Shown here one piece after another: positions 43,973 to 55,874 of a stretch of 64,000 bases of DNA. Each line of letters opens with the position of its first letter. The stretch's first letter is position 1. The position numbers and the translations under genes are program-made. Under the pieces are notes generated by a model. The model searched no databases, was not told where the DNA came from, and saw only the letters and a list, made by a program, of their open reading frames with translations. Source of the stretch: Pomphorhynchus laevis (taxonomy: Eukaryota > Acanthocephala > Palaeacanthocephala > Echinorhynchida > Pomphorhynchidae). Where the stretch lies: assembly GCA_012934845.2 (NCBI GenBank), contig WNNJ02003152.1:1-64000 (forward strand), written 5' to 3'.

Positions 43973-44540
43973 GTATCTTATTATTGTATTCATTAAATAA
44001 GCTGTCCACGACTTGTTAGCTTATTTAACGTTAAATCTAAATTCATTCAAGTAGGCGAATTATACATTTTTTCTTTTAATGAGTTTAAAAGTATTATGTC
44101 GACCAAGTCGATAGACATTCAAAAACGTGCTTAAGAATACTCGTATACTACGAGGAAGCTATAAAAAACTTTAAACAACCTGATTATGCCACATCGAATC
44201 ACATGTGCCCACATGAACGCCTTCTTAATGTTAAGGATATTTTGTGCTTGTGTAGTCTAATTCGACTAAAAGAAATGTAATTTAAGTTTTGTATGTAATT
44301 ATAATTAATGAAAACTCGTAATTGCAATAAAGCGGATACCATGTTACTATTAATTGAAAATTTTTATTCTATATTGTTTTCTTACATTACTATTTTTCTG
44401 TACATTGTAGATTATTCAGAAGATGGTGTGCAGTAAGGCCACCTAAATATCAAATACAAATTTATACGTTTTTAATGCTTGCTGGTCTTATACACAAAAT
44501 TTATTTTTATTTTCAATTGATATGTCAGAAAATTGTTAGA
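43973..44540. other. Unassigned AT-rich spacer
   Basis: Nothing recognised. Confidence 0.4.
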
Positions 44541-45410
44541 CTCATTTTACTAATTTGATTTATTCTAAATGCATCGGTGGCGCACGGTCTTATTACAAGA
44601 ACTATTTATTTAAAATCGCGCGATTCTCCCAGAGTAAATTGATAACAAATTTGCATTGCACATGAAAAGATGAACTATTAAATTAAGTAAAGATAAAAGC
44701 AATGGTTCTTACTGTATGCGGTTGACGGCAACGTTAAAAACATGTGCCGCTCACTAAATCATATAACTTCCCACAAGACCTACAACATATGCCAAGGAGA
44801 CTAAATACAACCAGTAAAAGATTAAAAAAGCGATATATGCAGGACGATTGCAATGGAATATTAATCACATGGACGACGATATCCTGGTCATTAGTCAAGG
44901 TTACGTGTTATGTTTAAAAACTGGTAATAAGAAATGTATTCACGTTGAAAATGACAGCGTTATTCATAAGGTAATGAATAACCTGGTCGTTGGACACAAA
45001 TTGCGATTTTGTGTAAATTACTAAAATGTTTTGTATGCAGCAGCTAGCGACATCACCATTCTGTCCATTCCCAGTCTAAATAAGGTGTAGATGTATAATG
45101 ATGATATTCTTGAATTTCTCACAGTAGCGTAATTGTTATCTGTATATTTAGAAATAATTATCTATTATTTATGTCTGAGCAGATTAAATAACGTGTTCTT
45201 AGCTTTGCTGGAATATCATAACATTATTAGGTTACAGTTTAAAATTATTAAATAGATTACTTTCACGAGTGTCATTTTATCTTAACGGACTACAAATACA
45301 TGAAGGATAATACGATAATGATGTTATTAATTCACTGCTAAGGGATTCACAGCTGATATGGTGTTCTCTCGAATCGTTATATACTTGAAAATTGTTATTG
45401 GCATTTATTC
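44540..45410 (+). repeat. Direct repeat, copy 2 (partner 37860-38770)
   Basis: Its right part (from 45163) is also the inner edge of the right inverted-duplication arm, so that sequence exists three times: here, inverted at 8870-9126, and at 38580-38760. Confidence 0.75.
44789..45079 (+). CDS. Candidate mini-gene with 29- and 28/31-bp introns, copy 2
   Basis: Proposed exons are 44789-44813, 44843-45012 and 45041-45079 (77 residues). The start is MPRRLNTTRRL, the middle ISQGYVLCLKTGNKK then VENDSVIHKVMNNLVVG, the end SPFCPFPV. Both splice sites match copy 1. An unspliced frame starting at the same ATG is open for 43 codons, so the splice model is not forced. A plain unspliced ORF from the ATG at 44870 (about 51 codons, ending VNY) is another option. 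Unknown family. Confidence 0.35.
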
Positions 45411-45500
45411 TTGACAGTTTTCTATCTTTATTGACAGTTATATATCCTTCTTGACAGTTATATATCCTTTTTGGCAGGTATATATCCTTATTTTAGTGAT
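45400..45500. repeat. Short ~21-bp tandem repeat
   Basis: Units like TTGACAGTTATATATCCTTCT, about four copies with variation. Confidence 0.6.
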
Positions 45501-46192
45501 TATCCTTTTTAACATTATATTAAATCAAATTAATACACGAGAAATCGATTGAAGACATTAATACGGAAAACGCATGTATTCTACTTGATGGGATCAAAAC
45601 GGTAAGGTATAACAGGGAGTTTACTCGCTTCTGCGTACGCGAGTGGTTTCTCCGTTATATAGTACTGTGAAAAATTATTTTCTTATATTTTGGATTATCC
45701 ATCATACAAGGAAATTTTTCTGCTATTGATTTACACTCGAAAATTGTCGTATATCAAGTTTCATTAAATAAGACATGCTGATGTTATCTTCTTTATTTTC
45801 AACTACAGCAAAATTTTGAGTAATCTTGAAAGATTAATCAAGTGCGGGCAAATTTTGTCTTTGAAAAGTTCGAGTTATTGCATCTTTTGATGTTACACTT
45901 CTCGATATTTGTTTACTGATATTGAGGACAAGGCCGTAATATTAAGATTAATATCGTCATCGTGATTTTAATCTTATCACATGTAAATTTATCTGTTCAG
46001 TGATAATTAGTCGATGACTTTCAATTTGATGCTGATTCGAGTGTCGTAAATATAAACAAAAATAACGCAAACCACGATTGTAAAATCCTTTAATTTTTTG
46101 ACTGAAAATGATTTTCCGTACTTCTGCAAACATGCCTTGCTGGGTATGAAATTGAAAAGGCAATGAATTTTGCTTTGATAGTAATTAAATAC
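45500..46192 (-). repeat. Block B, first part before the inserted retroelement
   Basis: Pairs with 8245-8870 of the left arm. It ends at AGTAATTAAATAC (46180-46192), the target site that was duplicated. Confidence 0.8.
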
Positions 46193-46267
46193 ATCCAGAT
46201 GAACAACAATTGTAGTTAACTTTTTTTAGGAAAACGAATTATGTAGTTTGAGCTCTTCACAAACTCT

Positions 46268-47896
46268 TCAGTTCCGCCTCGAGCGGCTTGTGTCCAAGCT
46301 CGCCACATCCTCCACGCCGGCGTCTACCTGGCTTGTCTCCTTTGCCGTATTTGCAGCTGATTCGGTTGGCGCGTCCAATGCTTGCAACGGAACCCCACAT
46401 GATAAGCTTTCGACTGATGATAGTCGAGTTAATATACCAGCGATATCATTGTATGGTTCAGTATTGAACATACGACGCTTCGGTGTTTCCATTATCGTCT
46501 GTAAGGCATCAGATAGTAGGTGGTTGCGTCCATTCAACGACGCTAGGATTACCCGAGCATTTCGGCGCATGAGGGCCAACGATGCTCTTTGGAATAGGTG
46601 ATCTACCGTTTTATGATATTCGATCCCAGTTGTAGCGAATATCTGTCTTGCTATCGATCGCATGAGACGTTCGCCTTGGTCGTTCCAGCTCCCATACGTC
46701 TCTACTACTTCCGGTATAAATTGATTACCAGCGGACTCCATACGTGCTCTATACTTCCTCTCATTGACATTGACTGCATACATTGTTGCTGCATAGCCTG
46801 GCGTTATCGATGTGTTTGCTATGTACGCTGATTGTTGTGGATGTGTTACAGCGAAATCAACTGCACGAGGAGGGTCCCCATGAATCAAAACGTCTGCAGG
46901 TCGTCCACGAAGTTCTGGTATAACGTTCCTTACCTCCAAAGCGGCATGCATTCCTGCAGATTGAGCGGCATGAAAGACCACATCGCGAATTCCGTTGTGT
47001 CGCAGTCCCGGGTAACCCCAATATTGGCAGGTCAGCGCATGTAGGCCGACTGAATCAGCGGGGAGAAAGCATCGCCCACACCGATCTCCAGGTGAAAATA
47101 GAGGCGCACCAAGCCAAAATCGAGTTAAGGCGCAAAACTGCGAAGGGAAAATGTCCATTCCGAGCGCTTTATCTGGGACCACTTGTAACCAGGAACTGGC
47201 GTGAGGGCGTGACACAGCCAGCAATCGAGCTCTGTTGAAGTGGTGAACGTCCGTAAGCATTTGCTCGTGAACTTTATTATCGAGGAGCATTGATAGCTTG
47301 TGTTGACTGTCAGATTGCATTATTGGTGGTGATTCATGTAGTGAAGATAATCTCTCGATAAAGTCAGATAGTCCTGGGAAAGTATTGACAGAAAGTCCCC
47401 ATTCGGCACATACCCTTTGTACACTGGCAATGTACGCACAAGGTGCATGCTTCACAGTTTCGCGGATCCCGAAGCCACCCAACCTTAAAGGAAGCGTAAT
47501 TTGAGTTCGCATCTGAGGGTTTAGCTGAACAGACGTCATCTCGCTAAAAGCGGAAATGGTCGAATCATCAAAACTTTTGTAAAACGTGTTGCCATAGTCA
47601 GGATCAATCGTTCTCATCAGGTGGTTTATTTTCGGGGCACTGGCGCAATGTCGCAGTAGTAAGTAAGCGACCTGTGTATCAGGAATGGTGGTTATCAAAT
47701 CGATTTGACTTCTTAATTTTGGCAAATTTACTCTCATCAGCTGATCATTAACGAAATCTTGGCACCCTATAGGTGTGCCGAGCAAGCAAAATTTTTTACT
47801 TTCATTAAGTATTGGTTGAGATGCACATGCCTCTGAGAAAGTTTGCAAGGCTACGGCAGAGCCTATAATCTCGGTCTTTTGCCAGTTATGGTCCAA
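46268..47896 (-). CDS. Retroelement C-terminal half: RT thumb, zinc knuckle, nuclease
   Basis: A 542-codon uninterrupted frame without its own Met at the start (begins at a TTG), so it is the C-terminal part of a longer ORF. Residues 1-60 follow the RT palm (WQKTEIIGS). LRLGGFGIRETVKHAP lies at ~140. The zinc knuckle CGRC...H-x3-C is at ~280-300, followed by RHNGIRD. The nuclease motif is RPADVLIHGDPPRAVDFAVT (PD-x12-14-D type), with ERKYRARM and VVETYGSWN after it, as in other members. The length is typical for the whole C-terminal module. Confidence 0.8.
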   Translation of the reverse strand: MDHNWQKTEIIGSAVALQTFSEACASQPILNESKKFCLLGTPIGCQDFVNDQLMRVNLPKLRSQIDLITTIPDTQVAYLLLRHCASAPKINHLMRTIDPDYGNTFYKSFDDSTISAFSEMTSVQLNPQMRTQITLPLRLGGFGIRETVKHAPCAYIASVQRVCAEWGLSVNTFPGLSDFIERLSSLHESPPIMQSDSQHKLSMLLDNKVHEQMLTDVHHFNRARLLAVSRPHASSWLQVVPDKALGMDIFPSQFCALTRFWLGAPLFSPGDRCGRCFLPADSVGLHALTCQYWGYPGLRHNGIRDVVFHAAQSAGMHAALEVRNVIPELRGRPADVLIHGDPPRAVDFAVTHPQQSAYIANTSITPGYAATMYAVNVNERKYRARMESAGNQFIPEVVETYGSWNDQGERLMRSIARQIFATTGIEYHKTVDHLFQRASLALMRRNARVILASLNGRNHLLSDALQTIMETPKRRMFNTEPYNDIAGILTRLSSVESLSCGVPLQALDAPTESAANTAKETSQVDAGVEDVASLDTSRSRRN

Positions 47897-48967
47897 ACGG
47901 AGTAGAGCAAACTCTCTAGGTAAGCCAGCGCATCAGCTACTGCTGTGGGATGCCCTCCGATTATGCCGTCATCCAAATACCAGTGGTTTAAATGTATTCC
48001 ATGTAAGCAACCAACCGAAGTGATGCAATCATGAATTGCCAATGAAAATAGAGACGGTCCTAAGGGATCTCCTTGTTGTACGCATTAGCATGATCGAAGG
48101 GGCTCTAAATTTCCGAATCGAAGCAATGATGGCTCGGAGTAGCAGTATCTCAACCACGACATTAATTGCGGGACAGATCGTTGAATTACACTGAATATGG
48201 CATGTCGGCTGATAGAATTGAAAGCATTCCTGAGATCGACCTTAGACCACACCCAGTCATGCTTATCGCGTCGTCGAGTGTGTTCATCTCTCACAATGTG
48301 TATTATGCTATCAACCCCGTTTTTAGTTGCTACACCGAGCTGAGTTGGTTGCAACACTGACAAAAAGACTGCTGAGTTTACGACATGCACATTTTGAGCA
48401 GAGTCGTCTAAGCGTTTCCCCGGCCGCGATAGGACGCACTCCATCGGGTTCTTTCACAAGTGCAATCAGATTCGCACCACATAAGTATCTGGCCACAGAT
48501 TCATGTCCTCCCCCACCCAAAAGGGTGTTCACAAGGGACTTAATTCGCTGCAAAAACGATCCAGACAAATCTGATGTTAGTAAATCTTGTAAATGCTCTG
48601 GGTGAAGTCCTAGGCAGCCGGACGCTGACGTCGAGGGAAATGAGAAAATGGCTGCCCTCACGAGACTGCAATCCACAACCAAAGAATTGACTTGAAAGCC
48701 TGCATCAAGGCAAGTATCCCATTGTAAACGATAAATCCCGTTTTGTGGGTGTAGATTAAGCAGTTTTTCACGAACTGTCTCATTGACCGGGGCCAATCCA
48801 TTATAACATAGTCTTTTCATCGCTTTTCCGTAGTTGCCACGTCGAGCAAGAGCCACAGCTGAGTTAGTAGGGACATCTGCGGCGCGCGAAGCTTTGTAAG
48901 GTTTGGCGAGACGGGCAATAAGTTGCTCCAAAGGTGTGGAGGTGTACCGGCACAAGCTTTCTTTCAT
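47890..48967 (-). pseudogene. Retroelement RT palm region, frameshifted
   Basis: Open pieces 48323-48967 and 48085-48444 overlap, then 47890-48085 follows. Text includes LARRGNYGKAMKRL, LGLHPEHLQDLL, GVRPIAAGETLRRLCSKCAC, motif A WSKVDLRNAFNSISRH, motif B QQGDPLGPSLFSLAIHD and motif C WYLDDG, both aspartates present (near 47970). Three frame changes separate the pieces. Confidence 0.75.
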
Positions 48968-48977
48968 GTGACTTGCA

Positions 48978-49466
48978 TTATCGCGCTGTGCACGCTGTGA
49001 TGAGGACCTCTCGATATGAGTTGCCTGTATTCAAAGAAAGTGCGTCCTTTATTAAATCTGATATTATTTGTGCTGCCATTCCGCGTATTCGTGTAGGCAA
49101 ACGAACTACAGTGCCTGATTGTCTTCTCCATCCCTGATGTAGACAATCGGTAGCAAGAGTATCCGGTGTTGAAGTTCCAATTGTAAGCTCAGGCTCAACG
49201 CACTGTTCATTTTGAGCCAAACATGCGCGGCAAACACACTTGGGAATTATTGCAGCTTGCTTCTTGGTCAGGCCAACACAAGATAAGTGGTGCAACGTAG
49301 AACATATATCACATCCTATCAGGACCTTACGCCGATTTATCTTCATGCATATTGGGCATCTGCTCGTATCCGCTACGTTCGCATTTTCTTGCAAATGGCT
49401 ACAGCCATTCGCCTTGAGTGTGCTGCAGTCGTGCGATAATTCCATAGCTGACGCGGATGTTTCCAA
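48978..49466 (-). CDS. Retroelement N-terminal PHD-finger segment
   Basis: 162 codons from an ATG at 49466. The PHD-like finger spans residues ~37-83 with C-x2-C, C-x2-C, H-x4-C and C-x-C spacing (RCPICMKI, GCDICSTLHHLSC, PKCVCRAC). The remainder is a linker with IRGMAAQIISDLIKDAL. A one-base frame change at the end separates it from the RT part. A PHD finger could tether the element to chromatin, an inference only. Confidence 0.7.
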   Translation of the reverse strand: METSASAMELSHDCSTLKANGCSHLQENANVADTSRCPICMKINRRKVLIGCDICSTLHHLSCVGLTKKQAAIIPKCVCRACLAQNEQCVEPELTIGTSTPDTLATDCLHQGWRRQSGTVVRLPTRIRGMAAQIISDLIKDALSLNTGNSYREVLITACTAR

Positions 49467-49595
49467 ACTTGCGCGGTCTGTGACTGTGTTGTATTTTGAG
49501 ACTGTGTTGTTTTCTTTGACTCGTCTTCTGTATTCTGTATGTTATTTTATTGTTTTTACTTTAGATTGTATGTTTATTAGAAACTATATTTTTTA

Positions 49596-49880
49596 AGTAA
49601 TTAAATACGTTTACTGATGTCGTAAATATTTAGCATTTATATTCACCGAAACCTTAATATTTAGATAAGTGTTCCCCCACAGTTCACTTGGTAACATATA
49701 AAAGCGTCATTTGGTGAAACTAAAAATATAAATATAAACCGATTTTCGTTCGAAAAATGTCACAAATAAGTCTTGTTTAATAGCTTCGGATATGAATACG
49801 AACTGTTGTAAGCTATTGTAAATTTGTTCTAGTAACAATTTGATAAATTGGAATCAATGCAGACATTAGCTACATTTTTG
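49596..49880 (-). repeat. Block B, remainder after the inserted retroelement
   Basis: Continues the block interrupted at 46192. Pairs with 8050-8245 of the left arm, which lacks ~77 bp present here. Confidence 0.75.
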
Positions 49881-50039
49881 ATCGGTTTTCAAAGATTACG
49901 TCTGTAGACATTCAATAAAGAATAGCGTAAACTCTCCTACTAGAGCAAATACGGAGTGTGGCTCAGGGAATAAATGTTGAAGAGATGCTTAGTTTCTTTA
50001 GATCGTTTCGATAAAAAACAACATGATCAATTCAATCGC

Positions 50040-50945
50040 TGATTGTCCATTTGACGACAAATACACACTGGACAATAGCCTCTCTTCCGACTGTCATGCC
50101 TTACAAGAATATAGCTAAATCAAATCTTTCCAATACTGATTCTAAAAAAGGATCAACATCCTCCTCCAAGAACCATATGCGTTCTTCCAAGACAGTGCAT
50201 CCGTTTAAGATACCCACAGAGCAAACAAATCGTTGGAGACTGATGGACGCGGCTAACATGTGAAATGAAGAGATTGCCTGTGGGCAAGTGTCTTAACCGG
50301 GGGAAGCATCACACTCCAGCTAACTAAACACAATGCAAAGTATTCAATAGTCTTTTTTATTGAATATCTTTCCGTGGAACTCGGGAGGTGCTTCCGCCCT
50401 TAGCTTTCTATCTGGTAGAGATGCAGATGTTATAGTCCTTTAGTAGACGCGGTCTATCCGGCTCACCAATGACATTACACTATTTATCCCTAAGCCTATT
50501 AACACTCACTATACTCCGTACATAACCCCACTTCACTCCTCTTGCTCTCAAGGTATTTTAACCCTAGTAAAGAGCTCCTTAAGATCATCTCTCTTACAAA
50601 ACTATTCTTGTCAAGCCCTGTTTTGTTTAGCTATATCACTATGTAAAAACGGTAACCCCATCAGCATAGCCAATATCTATATTTGGCCGGGAGAAATTTA
50701 CAAAAACCGTGAGCTCCTCGATCATATATTAGGTAGCGGTTATGACATGTTACTTGGTGACTTAAACGACATAACTGGTCGTTGGATTAATTTAGCACAG
50801 AGACACGAACGACATTATTATTCACAAACCATATTCCCTACCTTTTATTGCTTAACAACTAAGTCTCTCCTCGATATATTACTGCTACATAAGATGTGGT
50901 TGTTGAAACTCATATAGACTGAGCAGTCGCGCCAAAAACAAACCA
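50040..50945 (+). mobile_element. LINE endonuclease fragment, right-arm copy
   Basis: Starts with a 70-codon frame (50051-50263) rich in Ser/Lys (SKKGSTSSSKNHMRSS), probably an ORF1 end. The endonuclease text follows: SGRDADVIVL, PISIANIYIWPGEIYKN and MLLGDLNDITGRW, to about 50915. Internal stops are present. The RT part is absent. Confidence 0.65.
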
Positions 50946-51010
50946 CCTCTCATGATCACCTCTCAAAAAATTACCTCTCAAAAAATAACCTCTCAAAAAA
51001 TTTCCTTTCG
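50946..51010 (+). repeat. Short 15-bp tandem
   Basis: Three to four units like ACCTCTCAAAAAATT, mirrored at about 6930-6985. Confidence 0.7.
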
Positions 51011-51049
51011 AAAAATTAAAGTGTTTAAGATAATATTGAATACATTACT

Positions 51050-51960
51050 AATGATAACGCATGTATTCTACTCGATGGGATCAAAAAGGTTATGTATGAC
51101 CAAGAGCCTACTCGCTTCTACGTTAGCGAGTGGGTTTCTCCACAATATATTATGGCGAAATATTTTGTCCGTATATTATGGATTATCTATACATAATATA
51201 AGGAAATTTTTCTGCTATTGATTTACACTCGAAAATTTTCGTATATCAAGTTTCATTAAATAAGACATGCCAGTGTCATCTTCTTTATTTTCAACTACAG
51301 CAAAATTTTGAGTAATCTTGAAAGAGTAAACCAGTGCGGACAAATCTTGTCTATGAAAAATTCGTGTTATTGCATATCTTTATGTTACACTTCTCGATAT
51401 TTGCTAATGGCTATTGATGACAAGGCCGTAATATTAAGATTAATATCGTCATCGTCTTTTTATATGATTGCATGTAAATTTCTCTGTTCAGTGATAATTG
51501 GTTGATGACTTTGAATTAGATGGTAGTGATTCGAAGTGTCTTTAATAGTAAAATTCTAAACGTTATTGACTAAAACTGCTTTTTTCGAACTTTGCAAGCA
51601 TGCCTTACTGGGTATGAAATTGTAAAGGCAATGAATTTTGCTTTGACAGCAATTAAATACTATTTTAGAGGTCTTAAATATTTAGCATTTATATTCAACG
51701 GATGCTTAATATTTAGATAAGTGTTCCTCGACATTCAACGTAGTAATTTATAAAAGCGTCATTTGGAGAAACTAAAAATATAAATATAACCGATTTTCGT
51801 TTGAAAAATTCACAAATAAGTCGTTGTTTAAAGTGGTTTACCTAAATACGAACTGCTCTAAGCTATTGTAAATTTGTTCTCGTAACGATTTGACAAAGTG
51901 GAATCAATGCAGACATATTCGCTTCATTTATCACTGCGAGATTTACATGTATTGAGTTAA
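51050..51960 (-). repeat. Block B copy, right arm
   Basis: Two adjacent parts: up to about 51508 it pairs with 6425-6900, beyond that with 3100-3560. It therefore shows the uninterrupted ancestral arrangement relative to the left arm. Confidence 0.8.
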
Positions 51961-52269
51961 ATTTATATTTAATGCGACGTTCTATTTTAAAATTGAACGG
52001 TTTTTGTTCAATTCTGCTGAGACATTTTAAAATATTTTTTATTTGGTAAAAACTTGCATTTGTTTCGACATACTTTGCATAATGTACACGAAGAGCAAAT
52101 TGATTCGAATTACTTAGATCATTGGACTAATGTATGAAATCGCATGAATACTTTCCGCTGTATGATTGTTGTATTTGTGGTAGCGAATTGAATCGTGTGA
52201 TTTATTGAATGCAAGCCAATAATTGTTTGAATTGAATCTATTAAAAAGCTTTTTTAAGAATTGAAATTC

Positions 52270-53400
52270 ATGTGCTGATTTTATGAAATTTCGTTATTTG
52301 GCTAATGGTATGTATCCAGAAGAAATAAAACTTTTTTTATTAAGAAATAAAACGCTTTTATGATGCTTGTTCTTAAGAAATAAAACGCTTTTATGATGCT
52401 TGTTCATTCAGATATTCTAGTTACTGCTGTCTATAACATTGATGGTACAGAGCGCTTTGAAAGCTTTTTTAAAACATTAATAGTTTAGTGTATCCAAGTT
52501 CGTATAAGTTTGTTTGTAACTATTCCATTAATATGTAAAAATAATTTTTTTCTGATCATTTTATTTGATTATTTAATAATTAATATTTGAATTTAATCAA
52601 TCATTGATTTTTATTTTTGCATGTAAAATATATACTTTTAAGCAATATCAAGGTTTTTTATCAAATACTAAATGATTAAATGATTAACAATTAAATGCAT
52701 ATAGAATTATTGGAGACGGATCAAAAAAATAGGAAATTTACATTTGATATTTCGCTACCCGCTGTTAGCATCTTCAGAAAATTGCTTCAGTAATTTACTT
52801 CAGTAATTTTCTGAAGATGCTAACAGAGGTTAGCGAAATATCAAATGTAAATTTTCACATTTTTTGATACAGATCCAGTAATTCTTTATTACTAATGGAT
52901 TATTATCAACTATTTACAATAAAGTACATTTTAAATCTAGAATTTTGGAAATTAAAGTCATAATTGTCTTCTAAAAATCGCTAAAACGATAGCGTTTTAT
53001 GCATTATTCTGTCTAAAATATAAGCCAATCACAATGAAGCATTCACTAAAATCTATTGAATGCCTTTATCTCGTAATAATTCTAAAAACTTCATTGTTTT
53101 TTATAGAAAAGCTCGAAGCCTGAATTAAATTTTTTTTTATTTTACTTTTTTATTGGCCGTTTTTATTTTGCTCAAAAGAATGCTTTTCCATGTAAAAAAC
53201 CTAGTATAACACAGTAATACGTTTGCTATTGTTAGCAGTTTTGTATTAAGATCTTTAGTTGTTGTATAGTTTACGAATTTGTATTTATATATGTGACTTG
53301 TCGATTTCAATTTATACATCATCTGGATTCAATTTTAGCAATTGCGTTGCATTTTTGTATTTGTATAAATGATTACTTGTAATACACTCCATCACATAGT
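52270..53400 (+). repeat. Block A copy, right arm
   Basis: Mirror of 1420-2541, without the 258-bp extra segment. The 61-codon minus-strand frame at 53137-53322 is preserved in both arms only because the arms are near identical. Confidence 0.8.
52702..52885. mobile_element. 183-bp fold-back (MITE-like) element, copy 3
   Basis: Mirror copy of 1922-2104, 184 bp. Confidence 0.65.
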
Positions 53401-53469
53401 GATTTTAGTGTGCAGACGATGGCACTGTAATAACATGCGGTAATAGCTCAATACACTCTACCATTATTG

Positions 53470-53940
53470 AATATGAATTCAGTAATAAAAAGAATGTGTT
53501 TTTCTAGCAGTCTTAATATAAATGCCAAGAAATCAAAAATCATCCATTTTTTAACGTTGACACCGTAATTCACGGTTATTGAAATTTTCTCGTGAAGGCA
53601 GGTTTCTTTAAGATTTTTGAGTTTATATGTGACTTAAACTTGTCTTGGAAAATGCATTTCGAAGATGCGACTTTTAAATGTGCTAAGCATCTCAATTTTT
53701 TGGATTTGTTCAAGCAGCAATGTGAAAATGATTATCAGATAGAGCTGGTATATTATGTAACGGTTATATTTTACTCTGTGCCTACCCTTCTTTAATGTGG
53801 GATAACATTCCCTTAAAATTAATGAGCTCATACATTTTTCAAAGAGCAGGCCATCAAATTTGTGAAAAAATATAGAGCCGCTTGAAACTTCTTGAGAAAA
53901 TATAGAACCGGTTGAATAAATGAACTTTTGAATAACAAAT
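53470..53940 (+). mobile_element. LINE RT thumb fragment, right arm
   Basis: Reads SSLNINAKKSKIIHF, then FICDLNLSWKMHFEDAT and FKQQCENDYQIELVYY over 53510-53795. Same fragment as at 950-1300. Confidence 0.6.
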
Positions 53941-53959
53941 AGGGTTAATCCATCGTATT

Positions 53960-55330
53960 TGTTACAATTTCATCTTCACATCATGAATTGATGTGATATT
54001 GAAATCGTCATCTCGAGGATGTAATATTCGTCCTCGAGAGGAACGTTCGTATGGGAAGTTCAATTCTCCGTCATCCGTACTATTTGAGTTGTTTATGGTC
54101 GTTAATGAGTTGTGTTTTCAGACTTGTCATATCCTTCCTTATCATTTTCGGTCGGCGTTTGTTATTAGTTCTGTTGTTTGAGCTCAAAAGTATATCATTC
54201 TGCTGCTTTGGATTGACGTATTTTTCATTGTTAAGATTTATTGATTGATACGAATTTTATAGGTGGTATGAACCCCTTATTTCCGGTTCTTGTTAGGTCA
54301 AGGTTGAATTTATCTCGAATTGTGGAATAGTTGATAATATCTAATCACCTAGTGATTTATTGTCTGGGGTCCAGGTCGGATGTTGAAACAGTTGTTTCTC
54401 TTCCATCATCATGGCTAATTCTCTTGTAATTCTGTGTTGATTGTAGGATTCAACATGTATCACTAGGGGGTACGCTTTTGATCGACGCAATCAAGTTTCG
54501 TTGATGAACAGGACATGAAATGAACTAAACCGAGATATAACAGTCATTGCTGGATTTTCCAGGAAAGCTGAGCATTCTACCATGAGGAGTATAGTTGGTT
54601 GATGTGCATTGCAGTTAGTGAATTGAGTGCAGTGTAGTTAGTACTAGTTGCCATCTGGAGTCGGGAAGAACCCCTAGATTTCAGGGCAAGCTGAATGGCT
54701 TTCCATACCATACTATTAACTCTCTCGCATTCTCCGTTTCAGATAGGGTGATATGGAGTAGAATGATAAATGATTGTTCTATAACTTCATAAGAAGTCAC
54801 GTATATCATTCGACATGAAGTAGTTTCCTCTGTCTGAATGAATAGCTTCTAGCGCTGCAAGAAGTGAAAATAGATTTTGTAGACAGTTAATGAATGTTTG
54901 TGATGACGTGTCTCCCATGGACATACGAAAGGATAATGAGAGTACTCGTTTACAATAATCATTTATGATTTTATCATAATTAATGTTTGGTTTAAGACCA
55001 GTAAAGTGCATTTATAAGCTTTAAATGGTTTTCAAGCGGAAATTATTCGAGATTCATTAGGTCTGTAGAATCTAGGTTTTAGCTGGGCGCAAGTCGAGCG
55101 CTCCGTATAGACTGTGAACATTACTTAAGGAGTATGGTAAGTTTATTTGTTTTACGAAGTGATTTAGATGAGTTATTCCGGGATAAGAAAACGAAATATG
55201 CAAGTCTTTTAGTGAGGGTTTGATGGCAGCATTGATGGCGCGAGAAAGAGCGTCTGCTGCAGTATTTGTTTTTCCTAGGCGGTATCGTATATCATATTGA
55301 TAATTTGAAAGTTATAATACTCCAGCGAAT
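53960..55330 (-). mobile_element. Ty3/gypsy fossil, integrase and pol tail
   Basis: Minus-strand integrase text including IHSDRGNYFMS (54787-55011) and the C-terminal part shared with position 1-850. The inverted-duplication boundary as visible falls at 54806, inside this element, because the left arm runs off the window. Broken, with many breaks, old. Confidence 0.75.
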
Positions 55331-55874
55331 TTAAAAATATGCTTTGGCATTCATAAATACTAGATAGCTTATTCGTTGTTGCCGCAAAATACGGTCCGAA
55401 TCAAACGTCTTGGTGTCAAGTCTATTTTCATAATTGACTTTTTTATATTGATGAATTTTTTGACAATAATTTCTAATATTTCATATCTGATGCCAGCAAA
55501 AGTCTTTAATATTAATTTTTCAATGTAACCTCAAACGTCTAAAAGGTGTTTCAAAGAAGGACAATAGTAGCGCAATTGCTGCTGCTATTTTAGGATTTTA
55601 AAAATATGAATTTGTTTATAACTAGGTAACAAATTTAGACTATGTCATTATTTATTATTATTCAATTCATAGAAATTTTTTTATAGAAATTATATTTCAA
55701 TTATTTTATATAATATAATATAATATTATATTATATTATAATTTCAAATACTATTATATTTCAATTCGTAGAAAATTTTTTTATAGAAATTATTTTTTTA
55801 AAGAAATTAATTTTTATTTGAAATTTTAATAATAAATTTTATCGTTTTTAATAAAGATTGTATAAAATCATATG
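55331..55874. other. AT-rich spacer with a repeated 75-bp edge
   Basis: Includes an AT palindrome (55705-55745). The last 75 bp (about 55800-55873) recurs at 56618-56691, on the other side of the segment 55875-56606. Confidence 0.6.

Larger units (their letters stand above)
46193..49595 (-). mobile_element. LINE-like retroelement with PHD finger and restriction-like endonuclease
   Basis: 3403 bp flanked by the 13-bp direct repeat AGTAATTAAATAC (46180-46192 and 49596-49608). The empty site is preserved in the left arm near 8240. No poly-A tail is present. GC is visibly higher than the flanks. Order on the minus strand: PHD finger, reverse transcriptase, zinc knuckle and PD-(D/E)xK-like nuclease. 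About four frameshifts break it, but the nuclease part is intact. The group is widespread in aquatic invertebrates; the clade (R2/NeSL/Hero-like or other) is not settled from sequence alone. Confidence 0.85.
45163..54806 (-). repeat. Right arm of the large inverted duplication
   Basis: Reverse-complement partner of 1-9126. Contiguous with the left arm except for a 3.4 kb retroelement at 46193-49595 present only here, and the left-arm extras described above. Confidence 0.9.
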
